NCBI RefSeq assembly: GCF_000380985.1
Contig: NZ_KB905700.1
Span: 79,671 to 143,670 of the forward strand
Reading direction: 5' to 3'
Length of the DNA stretch: 64,000 nt
Source of the DNA: Proteiniphilum acetatigenes DSM 18083
GTDB lineage: Bacteria > Bacteroidota > Bacteroidia > Bacteroidales > Dysgonomonadaceae
Part shown: one piece after another, positions 53,776-62,065 of the stretch
Layout of the letters: every line of letters starts with the position of its first letter
Position numbering within the stretch: the first letter of the stretch is position 1
Position numbers and translations under genes: made by a program
The notes under the pieces: model-generated
Seen by the model: the letters and a program-made list of their open reading frames with translations, nothing else
Told to the model about the DNA's origin: nothing
Databases searched by the model: none

Positions 53776-54417
53776 ATTATTCTTTAAAAACTTCTCGGTA
53801 CAAACACGGTACAAATAGAAAATGCAACTTTCAGTAAATCAGATAGGTATATCATTGTAGTATTATCGGTTGACAACTTTAATCCTTATGCAAAGAACCC
53901 TAATATCCGTAAATTCTTTTCTGAATTCAGTTGGGTAGATGAAATAGGATCTGGAGTACGGAATGTAAATAAATATCTGAGTATCTACACACCAAATACT
54001 AAACCTCTCTTTATCGAAGATGATTTGTTTAAGACCATTATACCATTAGTAGCTTCTGTTTTGGGAAAGGAAAAAGCTGAGACTTTAATGGAACTCGTTG
54101 CCTTAGACAGATACAAACTCAACCCGGAAGCCGTAAACGCTATCGTCGCTTTGGATATTGCTCCTGAATATGGAGGAGATGATAATATAAGCAACTTCTT
54201 TTTTGCAAAAGAGTATAGTTTGGGGTGGAGTTGGAGCGAAAAAGGGGTGGAGTTGTTCAATAAAAGAACAATGACATTGTTCCAGATTTTACTGGCTTGC
54301 TTAATGCCTCGGAACATTGAAGATATTAAGGAATTAATAGGATTCAATTCCAGGAACAAACTACGGGAAATATACCTTAATCCCTTGCGGGAGGATGCTC
54401 GAAAATATAACATATAA
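53776..54417 (+). pseudogene. Second broken AlbA-type ATP-binding gene (C-terminal half)
   Basis: An open stretch reads NPNIRKFFSEFSWVDEIGSG, VRNVNKYLSIYTPNTKPLF and FIEDDLFKTIIPLVASVLGK, the conserved end of the AlbA_2/RecG-like ATP-binding family. It is followed by a helical tail of about 110 residues ending LREDARKYNI. The N-terminal AlbA_2 domain and any start signals are missing. It directly follows the previous fragment, so two different members collapsed next to each other. Confidence 0.68.
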
Positions 54418-54564
54418 TATTTTTGTTTAAACTAAACATGAAATAGCAAGTATATTTGTTGCGAAAGATAGATTTGAAGTTGAAGATAATCCATTGAGAT
54501 ATATTATTAGTATAGATTGAGTAATTATTTTCAACCATTTGTATCTGTTTATTGAAGAAATTAC

Positions 54565-54572
54565 TATCTTTG
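54565..54572 (+). promoter_or_regulatory. -7 box of the abiE-type operon
   Basis: TATCTTTG lies 29 nt before the antitoxin ATG at 54602. The flanks repeat TTGAA-TATTTC/GAAATTATTTC motifs that could be autoregulatory half-sites. Confidence 0.6.
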
Positions 54573-54601
54573 TAGTTGAAATTATTTCATTGAAATATAC
54601 T

Positions 54602-55369
54602 ATGAGTATAGATGAAACGAGTAAATTAAACCGACTTTTGCAGCAGAACAATCCCGGAGGCTTGTATTTTTCTGCATGGTTAAAAGAGAATGGCTATTCC
54701 GACCAACTGCTTAAAGGGTACAGGGATTCAGGATGGCTTACTCCTTTGTCAAGAGGGGTTATGTTTCGTACAGGAGATAAACTTCGTTCCTTTGCCATAC
54801 TTGAAAGTTATAATAACCAACTGGGAAAGAATTACCATATCGCTGCTCATTCCGCATTGGAATTTGTAGGTTTCACTCATTATGTTCCTATGGGTAAGCC
54901 TTTGTTGCTGGTTTCGCATCCAAAAGAAGAACCAGTTCCTTTGTGGATGAAAGAAGGAGAGTTTGACTATACGATGATGTTTTTTTCGACTGAAACATTT
55001 TCCAGGCAACAATTAACCCAATTCAATCCCGACTATCCGCATTTGCATGCTTCTGTTCCTGAGCAGGCTTTTCTCGAATGTCTGTTGCTGGCTCCAAAGC
55101 AATATACGTATATGGATTTATACTATATCATGGAGCAATTGACACCACTTCGCCCGGAAGTGTTGCAACTTCTTTTAGAAAACACGGATAATCTAAAGGT
55201 GAAACGTATGTTTCTCTATATGTCAGAGAAAGCAGGACATGAGTGGTTCAATTTGCTTGATACTGATAAAATAACATTAGGTACTTCAAAATTTCAATTA
55301 GCAAAGAATGGAGTTTACATACCTAAATATAAGATAACCGTTCCTAAAGAATTACACGATTATGAATGA
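54602..55369 (+). CDS. AbiEi-type antitoxin of a type IV toxin-antitoxin system
   Basis: The product is 255 residues from ATG 54602 (just downstream of a promoter box that an upstream start would overlap). The N-terminal winged-helix (GGLYFSAWLKENGYSDQLLK, GYRDSGWLTPLSRGVMFR) and the AbiEi C-terminal part (KNYHIAAHSALEFVGFTHYV) identify it. AbiEi represses its own operon and counteracts the toxin. Its last 8 bases overlap the toxin start, so the pair is translationally coupled. Confidence 0.86.
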   Translation: MSIDETSKLNRLLQQNNPGGLYFSAWLKENGYSDQLLKGYRDSGWLTPLSRGVMFRTGDKLRSFAILESYNNQLGKNYHIAAHSALEFVGFTHYVPMGKPLLLVSHPKEEPVPLWMKEGEFDYTMMFFSTETFSRQQLTQFNPDYPHLHASVPEQAFLECLLLAPKQYTYMDLYYIMEQLTPLRPEVLQLLLENTDNLKVKRMFLYMSEKAGHEWFNLLDTDKITLGTSKFQLAKNGVYIPKYKITVPKELHDYE

Positions 55370-56264
55370 ACTTTATAAGAAGCAAGTGGCACTTCTGATA
55401 AGAATAATGCCTTTGGTTTACAAAATAAAAGATTTTGCAGTGCATGGAGGAACGGCTATCAATCTGTTTCACAAAAATATGCCACGCTATTCCGTTGATA
55501 TCGATGTAACCTATATTCCGATTCAAGAACGAGAAGAAAGCCTGAAGACGATTAATGCTCACTTAATTGAGCTAAAGAAGATGATTGAAAAAACAATCCC
55601 GGGTGTTCGGATTACTCACAAGCCGAATGTTTGGAAGTTACTATGTGTTATGGACGGAGCGACTGTGAAGATTGAAGTAAACGCTACAAAACGAGGTCTT
55701 GTAGGGGCTACCGAAGATAAAAACCTTTGCAACAAAGCCCAAACGGAGTTTAATATGAGTTGTAAAGCTCAGATTGTATCGTTTTCGCAATTGTATGGCG
55801 GAAAAATATCTGCTGCGTTAAGTCGCCAGCACCCACGGGATATTTTCGATTGTAAGTATATGCCGATTGATTCGCTCGATGACGTGAAAGACGGATTGAT
55901 TTTCTGTCTTTTGGGTAGTGATAAACCGATATTGGAATCCTTACAGCCGAATCCGATTGATCAGCAAGATGCTTTAGAAAATCAATTCAAGGGAATGACG
56001 GATATACCATTCACATACGAAGACTATAAAACCACTCGTTTGGAATTGATAGACAAAGTAAATAATATTTTAAATGAAGACAATAAAACATTCCTCTTGT
56101 CTTTTGAGCAAGGAGAACCGGAGTGGGATAAATGTTGTGCCGGAGATTTGAGCGGATATCCTTCGGTGAAATGGAAACTGCAAAATATCCACAACTTGAA
56201 AGAAACGAATCCAGATAAATTTGATGCAGGCATAGATAAGTTGCGAAAGTTTCTTTTGAAATAA
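55362..56264 (+). CDS. AbiEii-type nucleotidyltransferase toxin
   Basis: The 300-residue product has the AbiEii nucleotidyltransferase core: FAVHGGTAINLFHKNMPRYS with the following VDIDVTYIP, i.e. the GG(T/S)-x9-DxD pattern. Later comes SFSQLYGGKISAALSRQHPRDIFD, the second family block. Members transfer nucleotides to RNA or protein and stop growth when the antitoxin fails. The gene appears complete. An IS21-type remnant touches its 3' end. Confidence 0.88.
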   Translation: MNELYKKQVALLIRIMPLVYKIKDFAVHGGTAINLFHKNMPRYSVDIDVTYIPIQEREESLKTINAHLIELKKMIEKTIPGVRITHKPNVWKLLCVMDGATVKIEVNATKRGLVGATEDKNLCNKAQTEFNMSCKAQIVSFSQLYGGKISAALSRQHPRDIFDCKYMPIDSLDDVKDGLIFCLLGSDKPILESLQPNPIDQQDALENQFKGMTDIPFTYEDYKTTRLELIDKVNNILNEDNKTFLLSFEQGEPEWDKCCAGDLSGYPSVKWKLQNIHNLKETNPDKFDAGIDKLRKFLLK

Positions 56265-56463
56265 CCCGGCCTTCCGCATTATCATCCAACAGGATATGCT
56301 CCAATGCCTCGTTGCTGTGGGAAGAAATTGCCTCCGGTGGCAACCCTTTGGATTCGGCCTGGCGTAAATATCGCTTGACCGTGTTTTTGGATACCCCCAG
56401 CTCACGTGAGATCGTCTTGATCCCGTAGCCAAGGTCATGTAAATGTAGTATCTGTTTTACCAT
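56265..56463 (-). pseudogene. IS21-family istA 5' remnant
   Basis: From ATG 56463 on the minus strand the frame encodes the IstA helix-turn-helix start: ILHLHDLGYGIKTISRELGV and SKNTVKRYLRQAESKGLPPE. It is cut at the end of the toxin gene after about 65 residues. The catalytic DDE domain and IstB are missing. Confidence 0.8.
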
Positions 56464-56544
56464 GTTGACCCCTTAAAGCCTTTCATAAAAGAGGCTTGCC
56501 TGAATGAATTTAATACAGGGGTCAGGATAAAACGGAATTTGCAA

Positions 56545-56618
56545 GGATATTGTTGAATTAAAAGACACCAAAAATCAAATTTCCCCACAACTTGTGGGCG
56601 ATTTATTTTCCATTCCTT
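56545..56618. repeat. 75-bp dispersed repeat, copy 2
   Basis: Nearly identical to 47321-47395, with one A deleted in an A-run. It lies in the gap between the IS21 remnant and the palindromic promoter. Confidence 0.75.
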
Positions 56619-56761
56619 ATCTCTTTATTATCGGAAATTATTCGCCAATCACTGACTGGCTTATTTGAGGATACAATATGCTAAAATCACTTTTGAGTTG
56701 ATTCAGGAGAATTGCCATCAATATTTTCATCTCCTCTGTTCAGATTTAAAATACTTGCTCT

Positions 56762-56810
56762 AAATAATTATGTTTTTACATGTAAAAACATAATTATTTT
56801 TATACCTTTG
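56762..56810 (+). promoter_or_regulatory. 38-bp perfect palindrome overlapping a promoter
   Basis: The arm AAATAATTATGTTTTTACA (56762-56780) is followed without a gap by its exact reverse complement (56781-56799). TACCTTTG, a -7 box, lies at 56803-56810, so the right arm covers the -33 region. This is a classic autoregulatory site for the antitoxin gene at 56824. Confidence 0.85.
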
Positions 56811-56823
56811 TAAAAAGAAAAAA

Positions 56824-57525
56824 ATGAAATCGTTCAGATCAAATATAATAAAGCAAATAGAGACTATTCCTGAAGGGAAAATATTTACCTTCACGGATCT
56901 TGATTTTCCTATGGAGAAATTTGCGAACGTAGCAGTTATATTTTCGGAGTTAGCAAAAGGGAAGAAGCTGGCCAGGGTAGAGAAGGGCGCATATTACCGG
57001 CCTAAACAATCAAGCCTGGGATTGGGTGTATTGCCCATATATCAGGACGAACAACTGAATTACTTAACCCGTAAATTAGACGGATACCTAACCGGAGTAT
57101 ATATCTATAATAAAATGTCGCTAACGGAACAGGTTTCATCTGTAATAACCATTGCTGTGCCCCAGCCTGTACGTCCGTTCAGGTTCAAAAAACTATCGGT
57201 TGAGTGTGTAAAAGCTTATGTAGATATACCGGATAATGAAAATACATTGCGTCTGGTCCGTATGTTGGATGCGATGAAGGATTTGAAATATATTCCGGGA
57301 ACAACTCCTCAACAAGCCTATAATAGGATATATGATTTACATGTCTCGCCGTTATCCACTGCAGACCTTGAAAAAATTGTATCTTTGGCTACAAATTATC
57401 CTCCCAGGGTTCGGAAAATATTGGGCGATATGCTGAGAAAGGCTAATCACCCTGATTTGAGTAAACAGCTTGCAAAGACGATTTGTCCGACCACACGGTT
57501 TGAATTGCCCTATAAAACAATATAG
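56824..57525 (+). CDS. DUF6088 / AbiEi-like antitoxin, orphan
   Basis: The 233-residue product has an N-terminal winged-helix region (IIKQIETIPEGKIFTFTDLD and IFSELAKGKKLARVEKGAYY with the RPKQS continuation). The type IV antitoxin-like body follows (YLTGVYIYNKMSLTEQVSSV, LRLVRMLDAMKDLKYIPGTT). Full-length members are followed by an AbiEii toxin; here the toxin starts 5 bp later but is broken after about 23 codons. The intact operator suggests the antitoxin is still expressed and self-regulated. Confidence 0.78.
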   Translation: MKSFRSNIIKQIETIPEGKIFTFTDLDFPMEKFANVAVIFSELAKGKKLARVEKGAYYRPKQSSLGLGVLPIYQDEQLNYLTRKLDGYLTGVYIYNKMSLTEQVSSVITIAVPQPVRPFRFKKLSVECVKAYVDIPDNENTLRLVRMLDAMKDLKYIPGTTPQQAYNRIYDLHVSPLSTADLEKIVSLATNYPPRVRKILGDMLRKANHPDLSKQLAKTICPTTRFELPYKTI

Positions 57526-57530
57526 TGTCG

Positions 57531-57600
57531 ATGAATTTACATTTCGAAAACGAAGCTTTCAGGGAGTTGATCGAACTCGCCGCCGATCACTTTGAAGTGA
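57531..57600 (+). pseudogene. 5' fragment of the cognate AbiEii toxin
   Basis: ATG 57531 opens NLHFENEAFRELIELAADHF, a typical AbiEii beginning (the position where the partner toxin is expected). Similarity ends by 57600. A C-terminal piece of the same family lies inverted at 58461-58596. Confidence 0.68.
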
Positions 57601-57707
57601 TTAATACCATAACATTCCTACAGAATTCGTTGAAACGGTTTGACGGGAGATATAGGATATAACACTGGTTGAAATAGAATATGAAACCTATGTCATAGAA
57701 AGAAAAA

Positions 57708-58454
57708 ATGGAAAATGAATTAAAACCCTTTTGGAGAAATTTTTTTGATTTTAACTGGAAATTTGGACTTTTCTTAATCTTAATAATTTGTGTTCCTCGG
57801 TTCATTTTAGTTCTAAGAGCAAATGAAACTGCAAACTATGGTTATATTGGTTTAATTATGACTATTTCTGCAATTGCACCTTTCTTATTCCTTAATAAAT
57901 CTGGACGAAAGCAAATCGGAATAACCAAACCAAAAAAATATTCCTGGCTAATCTGGAGTTTTTTATTAGGATTGGCATTCAGTGTTTTGCTTTATTTTTT
58001 CGGAGATTTACTCTATAAAAACACATTTGAAAATTGGTATGTTTATATTGGAAAATCATATAATATTCCCGTTGAGATAAAACCAAATGATAAACTTATA
58101 ATGTTTATAATAATGGCGATAACGGGAATGATTTTTAGTCCAATTGGAGAAGAATTGTTTTTCAGGGGAATTGTTCATTCAAGTTTTGAAAAATCGTTCG
58201 GAAATATCAAAGCATCAATCATTGACAGTTCTGCTTTTGCTTTAACTCATATATCACATTTCGGATTGGTGTTTATAAATAATGAATGGAAACTATTTAC
58301 AATACCAACATTTATTTGGGTTTTGAGTATGTTTTTAGCGAGTATCCTGTTTTATTTATGTAGAAAAAAATCAGATTCAATTTTGGGTGCAATAATTTGT
58401 CATTCCGCTTTCAATTTGGGCATGATTTATTGTATCTTCTACTTCTTAAACTGA
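57708..58454 (+). CDS. CPBP-family intramembrane glutamic endopeptidase
   Basis: The 248-residue membrane protein has about six or seven hydrophobic segments. It has the Abi/CPBP motifs: SPIGEELFFRGIVHSSFEKS (EExxxR, catalytic Glu pair), SSAFALTHISHFGLVFINNE (FxxxH) and GAIICHSAFNLGMIYC (HxxxN/D). Members process prenylated proteins or act in bacteriocin self-immunity. It sits in the middle of the broken toxin, which suggests it arrived as an insertion into that gene. Codon use is very A/T-rich. Confidence 0.88.
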   Translation: MENELKPFWRNFFDFNWKFGLFLILIICVPRFILVLRANETANYGYIGLIMTISAIAPFLFLNKSGRKQIGITKPKKYSWLIWSFLLGLAFSVLLYFFGDLLYKNTFENWYVYIGKSYNIPVEIKPNDKLIMFIIMAITGMIFSPIGEELFFRGIVHSSFEKSFGNIKASIIDSSAFALTHISHFGLVFINNEWKLFTIPTFIWVLSMFLASILFYLCRKKSDSILGAIICHSAFNLGMIYCIFYFLN

Positions 58455-58460
58455 ATAGAA

Positions 58461-58596
58461 ATACAAGAACTTCCGTTAATTGCTCAATTAATTCAGCACA
58501 TGACTTTGATTCTCCCGGAATCATATTGGTTTGCATACTTCGGTAATCGGCCTCCCATGCAACAGCTTGCTCCTCCGAAGGTATAAAATTCATAGG
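58461..58596 (-). pseudogene. Inverted C-terminal fragment of an AbiEii toxin
   Basis: On the minus strand the stretch encodes FIPSEEQAVAWEADYRSMQT and NMIPGESKSCAELIEQL, which resembles the typical end of AbiEii toxins (WEADY...M...GE.PSFEELIE). It faces opposite to the toxin start at 57531. Confidence 0.55.
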
Positions 58597-58825
58597 AGTT
58601 ACAGACTCAAAAAAACTGCTGGAAGACATACCCAATAAAGTAAGAGATACATTAGGAATTTTGGTTGATGTAAACTTACATGAAACGGATAAAGGTGACT
58701 ACATAGAAATCAATGAAACTAAACCGACCTTATCATCAGAAGAACTTGGAGAAATAGTTGAAAAAGGCATATTAAAGTCATCAGGTGCAAAGGGAAGAGG
58801 TGCAAAATATTTTTTCAAAAAATAA
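58595..58825 (+). pseudogene. AlbA-type ATP-binding gene with internal deletion
   Basis: The frame encodes KKLLEDIPNKVRDTLGILVD and VNLHETDKGDYIEI (the AlbA_2 domain) joined directly to EIVEKGILKSSGAKGRGAKY, the winged-helix end of the same family, ending TAA 58823-58825. The whole middle of the protein is missing. No functional start is present. The following gap to 59011 shows only TTGTTCGT-type short repeats. Confidence 0.72.
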
Positions 58826-59011
58826 TCGTTCATTAATTGTTCGTATTGTTCGTTATTTTTGTAATTATTGGCTCAAATTCGGCTTACGCGCCTCAAAACA
58901 TAGAATATAGAGAGTAAGACCGGCTGCCAACGCTCCCTGCTTCACGCCTGAATATGTCCGGCCCCTTTGTACATTCCACCCGATATGTCGACTGGAATTT
59001 GTTCATTGTTC

Positions 59012-60544
59012 TTATTTTGATGGATCTTTTTTTAATTCAAATCCTTTCCCGGTCAATCGATAGCGTTGTCCCGGATGATTCGGAGTATTAGGGTAGGTCA
59101 TTTCTACGTAACCGAACTCAATAGCCGGATAGAGATAGTTCTTTAAGAAGTTATCTCTGCCTTTCAATTCCAACGCTTCTTGCAGCTCTTCACGTGTCGA
59201 ACTTTCATCGATTATATGAACTATCTTTCTGATTGATCTCAGTGTTTCTTCGGGAATACTATTCTTTACAGCTTGTCCTGTAGCTTGTCCTGTAGCTTGT
59301 CCTGTAGCTTGTCCTGTGGCACCGACTTCTGAATCCTTCCTCCAGATGATAATTTTAAAAAAATCTTCCTGAATGAATTCCGGCTCTTTTGGCAATCCTG
59401 CGCCCTTGCACCAGCGGATGATATCACCCGTACCTGTTCCTATCCGCTCGATATAACCGGCGAGGTACATCGGTTCTGCCAGTAAAAGATTAGCCGGGAT
59501 GGAACTATGCGGCTTTTTTAATTTTTCGGGAGTCAGGCCATATGGCAATCGCCCCGGATTCCATATTTCCAGCCGGTCTTTAAACAACATGACCTGTACA
59601 CTGGCATTACTGTTATAATCGCGATGTGCAACTGCATTCACAATAGCCTCTGCCACCGCGGCTTTGGGTATCTCATATGTTGTACCCGCCTGCGTAGAAC
59701 CTGCACGTTCTCCTACTTCCAGATCGATTTTCGAGAGGACAAAATCCACTGCTTGATCCACTAATTGAAACACATCCCCCTTATACGTCTGATAAGAAGG
59801 GATAGGTTTCGTTATTTCCGTTCCATGAAAATGAGCGCATTTAACATGGGATGATAAAAAGAAATGTTGCGGCTGGTTTCCGAATAACAAGATCGCAGCG
59901 TTGGTTAACTGATCATCCTGTATAAGGTTTAGATGGGTTAGAATATTCCTCTCCGGGGCATCTTCCGATAAGGGGAAACCTCTCTTACGCCGTGCAACGA
60001 CTACAAAATCCTTTATTTTCTGAACATTTAGGTCATCCATTGACGCCTTTTTATTGAATGTAGCGTCAAAAGGGGATGTCCGGATATATCCGTTCTCCTC
60101 GAGGTAGCGAACCAATGAAGTGTACACTGAGACTTTCAAATCGGAGAAGGATGAGAATTCTTTCCGCACCACCAGTCCTTCCACCTTACGGATAAAATCG
60201 ATCTCCTTTGAGTGCCTGTCCTCATCACGATGGTTCGTTAAAAAGATGAGTTTGGTCTTATGCAGTTGCCGGGCATGATCGAATTCCCTCTCAGTAGGGG
60301 ATATCCCTTCTTCATCTTCGTACCCATATGAGCGACCCAGGAGGCCAAGGTAAATATCACATTGTTCTACTTCTTTCAAATAGACGTTTTGGACGGAATG
60401 ATCAACTGCCGGCATCCTTTCAAATACAAAAGGATCAAAGAACAGTCCCAATAACGGATCGCTCATTAAATAGTCAAAAAGCATCTGCCGTTCTTTAGCG
60501 AATTCTTTTTGAACACTACTTATGAAGACTCGAATCTTATTCAT
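59012..60544 (-). CDS. DUF4062 plus RecG-like ATP-binding domain protein
   Basis: The 510-residue protein is intact. The N-terminal DUF4062 domain (KIRVFISSVQKEFAKERQML, EVEQCDIYLGLLGRSYGYED with the following SPTEREF) is a TIR/SLOG-like fold. A central region leads into the C-terminal ATP-binding domain (AVAEAIVNAVAHRDYNSNAS, DRLEIWNPGRLPYGLTPEKL, YIERIGTGTGDIIRWCKGAG). A four-fold Ala-Thr-Gly-Gln repeat links it to a final winged helix. The role is unknown; a nucleotide-signalling or transcriptional role is possible. Fragments of relatives occur at 49125, 53401, 53776 and 58595. Confidence 0.86.
   Translation of the reverse strand: MNKIRVFISSVQKEFAKERQMLFDYLMSDPLLGLFFDPFVFERMPAVDHSVQNVYLKEVEQCDIYLGLLGRSYGYEDEEGISPTEREFDHARQLHKTKLIFLTNHRDEDRHSKEIDFIRKVEGLVVRKEFSSFSDLKVSVYTSLVRYLEENGYIRTSPFDATFNKKASMDDLNVQKIKDFVVVARRKRGFPLSEDAPERNILTHLNLIQDDQLTNAAILLFGNQPQHFFLSSHVKCAHFHGTEITKPIPSYQTYKGDVFQLVDQAVDFVLSKIDLEVGERAGSTQAGTTYEIPKAAVAEAIVNAVAHRDYNSNASVQVMLFKDRLEIWNPGRLPYGLTPEKLKKPHSSIPANLLLAEPMYLAGYIERIGTGTGDIIRWCKGAGLPKEPEFIQEDFFKIIIWRKDSEVGATGQATGQATGQATGQAVKNSIPEETLRSIRKIVHIIDESSTREELQEALELKGRDNFLKNYLYPAIEFGYVEMTYPNTPNHPGQRYRLTGKGFELKKDPSK
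59271..59318 (-). repeat. 12-bp x4 in-frame coding repeat
   Basis: AGCTTGTCCTGT is repeated four times (one base change in the last), encoding the Ala-Thr-Gly-Gln linker of the DUF4062 protein. Copy-number change would keep the frame and alter only the linker length. Confidence 0.9.
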
Positions 60545-60589
60545 AATGCCTTTATGGAGTCTGTTGCCATATTCATTTAATTAGAATTT

Positions 60590-60597
60590 CAAAGATA
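60590..60597 (-). promoter_or_regulatory. -7 box of the DUF4062 gene
   Basis: TATCTTTG on the minus strand lies about 46 nt before the ATG at 60544. The neighbouring hsdS-type frame on the other strand begins without promoter or start codon, so this stretch marks a rearrangement boundary. Confidence 0.55.
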
Positions 60598-60694
60598 ATA
60601 ATAAGCTATGCCAAGACCAATGACTTTCCCAAATAATTTACTGATACTTTTCCATTTTTATGAATTACTAAAACGATTTTGACATCATATTTAG

Positions 60695-62026
60695 AAAGAG
60701 AAGGCACTCCATAAATCATATTACGAGAAGTTCGCCGACGGAACGGTAAAATGTATTGATGAAGAAATACCGTTTGAGATTCCGGAGAATTGGGAGTGGT
60801 GTAGATTAAAGTCCCTTCTCTCCAAATTGACAGATGGAACACACCACTCTCCAGCCAATACTCAAGAAGGAGACTACATGTATGTTACGGCAAAAAACAT
60901 AAAAAGTACCGGAATATCTTTAGACGGCATCACCTTTGTGTCTAGAGATATTCATGCTGAGATTTTTTCTCGTTGTAATCCAGAAGAGGGAGATATATTA
61001 TATATTAAAGACGGAGCAACTACAGGAATTGCAACCATTAATTCTTTGAAAGAACCGTTTAGCATGTTGTCCAGTGTGGCGTTGCTTAAACCTTTAAAAC
61101 ATATAGACAATAACTACTTATTGCGATTTTTGCAATCGCCTTCATGCTATAATTCCACAAGAAATAATATGAAAGGTGTAGGGATAACCCGTGTTACATT
61201 GACACAGATGGAGCGTTGGCTAGTACCTTTTGCTCCTTTGGAGGAGCAAAAGAGTATTGGTCAGCAAATCAATAATCTATTTAATCTAATTGAGAATCTC
61301 GAAAATGACAAAGAAAGCTTATCTAATGAGGTACAATCTCTCAAATCCAAGATTCTCAATCTTGCTATACGGGGCAAGCTCGTTCCGCAAGACCCAAAAG
61401 ATGAATCCGCGTCTGTGTTGCTCGAACGCATAAAAGCGAAGCATCCTAGAAGTAAAAAGACGGCTTCAAGAACAAGTGATAACTCACATTATCCATTTGA
61501 CATACCGGAAAATTGGATTTGGGTACATGGTTACGAATGTTTTAACCCTATGGAGAGCAAGAAACCGACAGGAGAAATATTTCTATATATTGACATTAAA
61601 TCTATTGATAATAAGCAACATATCATAAGTGGGGCTAAATCTCTAAAAGTTTCAGAAGCCCCAAGTAGAGCTAGTCGAGGTTTGGCGATGGGTGATACTC
61701 TATTCTCTATGGTTAGACCATATTTAGAAAATATTGCATTCGTAGAAGAGATTTATCAAGATGGTATTGCATCAACAGGATTCTTTGTATGCAAACCCAA
61801 TCAAATGCTTTATCCGAAATATTTATATTATTTAATGTTATCATCATATGTCATTGACGGGTTAAATGCCTTTATGAAAGGAGATAATTCCCCCTCCATA
61901 AATAATAATAATATAACATCATTCCTGTATCCTATTCCACCTATGAAAGAACAAAAACGGATTATCAATAAGATAGAGCAAATTTCAGTTTTTTTAGACT
62001 TCGTGACTGAAGAAACGAAAGCGTAG
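60695..62026 (+). CDS. Type I restriction specificity subunit (HsdS), 5' truncated
   Basis: The open frame enters after a stop at 60692 and reads EKALHKSYYEKFADGTVKCI, then the TRD1 start IPFEIPENWEWCRLKSLLSK and DGTHHSPANTQEGDYMYVTA. The first conserved helix is at APLEEQKSIGQQINNLFNLI. A second TRD follows, SHYPFDIPENWIWVHGYECF to SPSINNNNITSFLYPIPPMK, and a second conserved region EQKRIINKIEQ. Two TRDs are therefore present, but the extreme N-terminus and any start signal are missing. It is likely a silent or rearranged copy of a phase-variable locus, whose HsdM and HsdR lie outside this window. Confidence 0.8.
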   Translation, partial: KEKALHKSYYEKFADGTVKCIDEEIPFEIPENWEWCRLKSLLSKLTDGTHHSPANTQEGDYMYVTAKNIKSTGISLDGITFVSRDIHAEIFSRCNPEEGDILYIKDGATTGIATINSLKEPFSMLSSVALLKPLKHIDNNYLLRFLQSPSCYNSTRNNMKGVGITRVTLTQMERWLVPFAPLEEQKSIGQQINNLFNLIENLENDKESLSNEVQSLKSKILNLAIRGKLVPQDPKDESASVLLERIKAKHPRSKKTASRTSDNSHYPFDIPENWIWVHGYECFNPMESKKPTGEIFLYIDIKSIDNKQHIISGAKSLKVSEAPSRASRGLAMGDTLFSMVRPYLENIAFVEEIYQDGIASTGFFVCKPNQMLYPKYLYYLMLSSYVIDGLNAFMKGDNSPSINNNNITSFLYPIPPMKEQKRIINKIEQISVFLDFVTEETKA

Positions 62027-62048
62027 ATTTAGAAAAAAACTACGCTTT
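62018..62048. terminator. Bidirectional stem-loop between hsdS and recombinase
   Basis: AAAGCGTAG (62018-62026) and CTACGCTTT (62040-62048) form a perfect 9-bp stem with a 13-nt A-rich loop. It contains the stop codon of the hsdS-type gene and lies 18 bp from the recombinase stop, so it separates the two convergent genes. T-runs are weak, so termination strength is uncertain. Confidence 0.5.
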
Positions 62049-62065
62049 CAAGAATCTATGTCGAT

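Noticed and set aside
60606..60842. 78-codon minus-strand frame before the DUF4062 gene
   Set aside because: It overlaps the in-frame HsdS sequence on the plus strand, which has clear family motifs.
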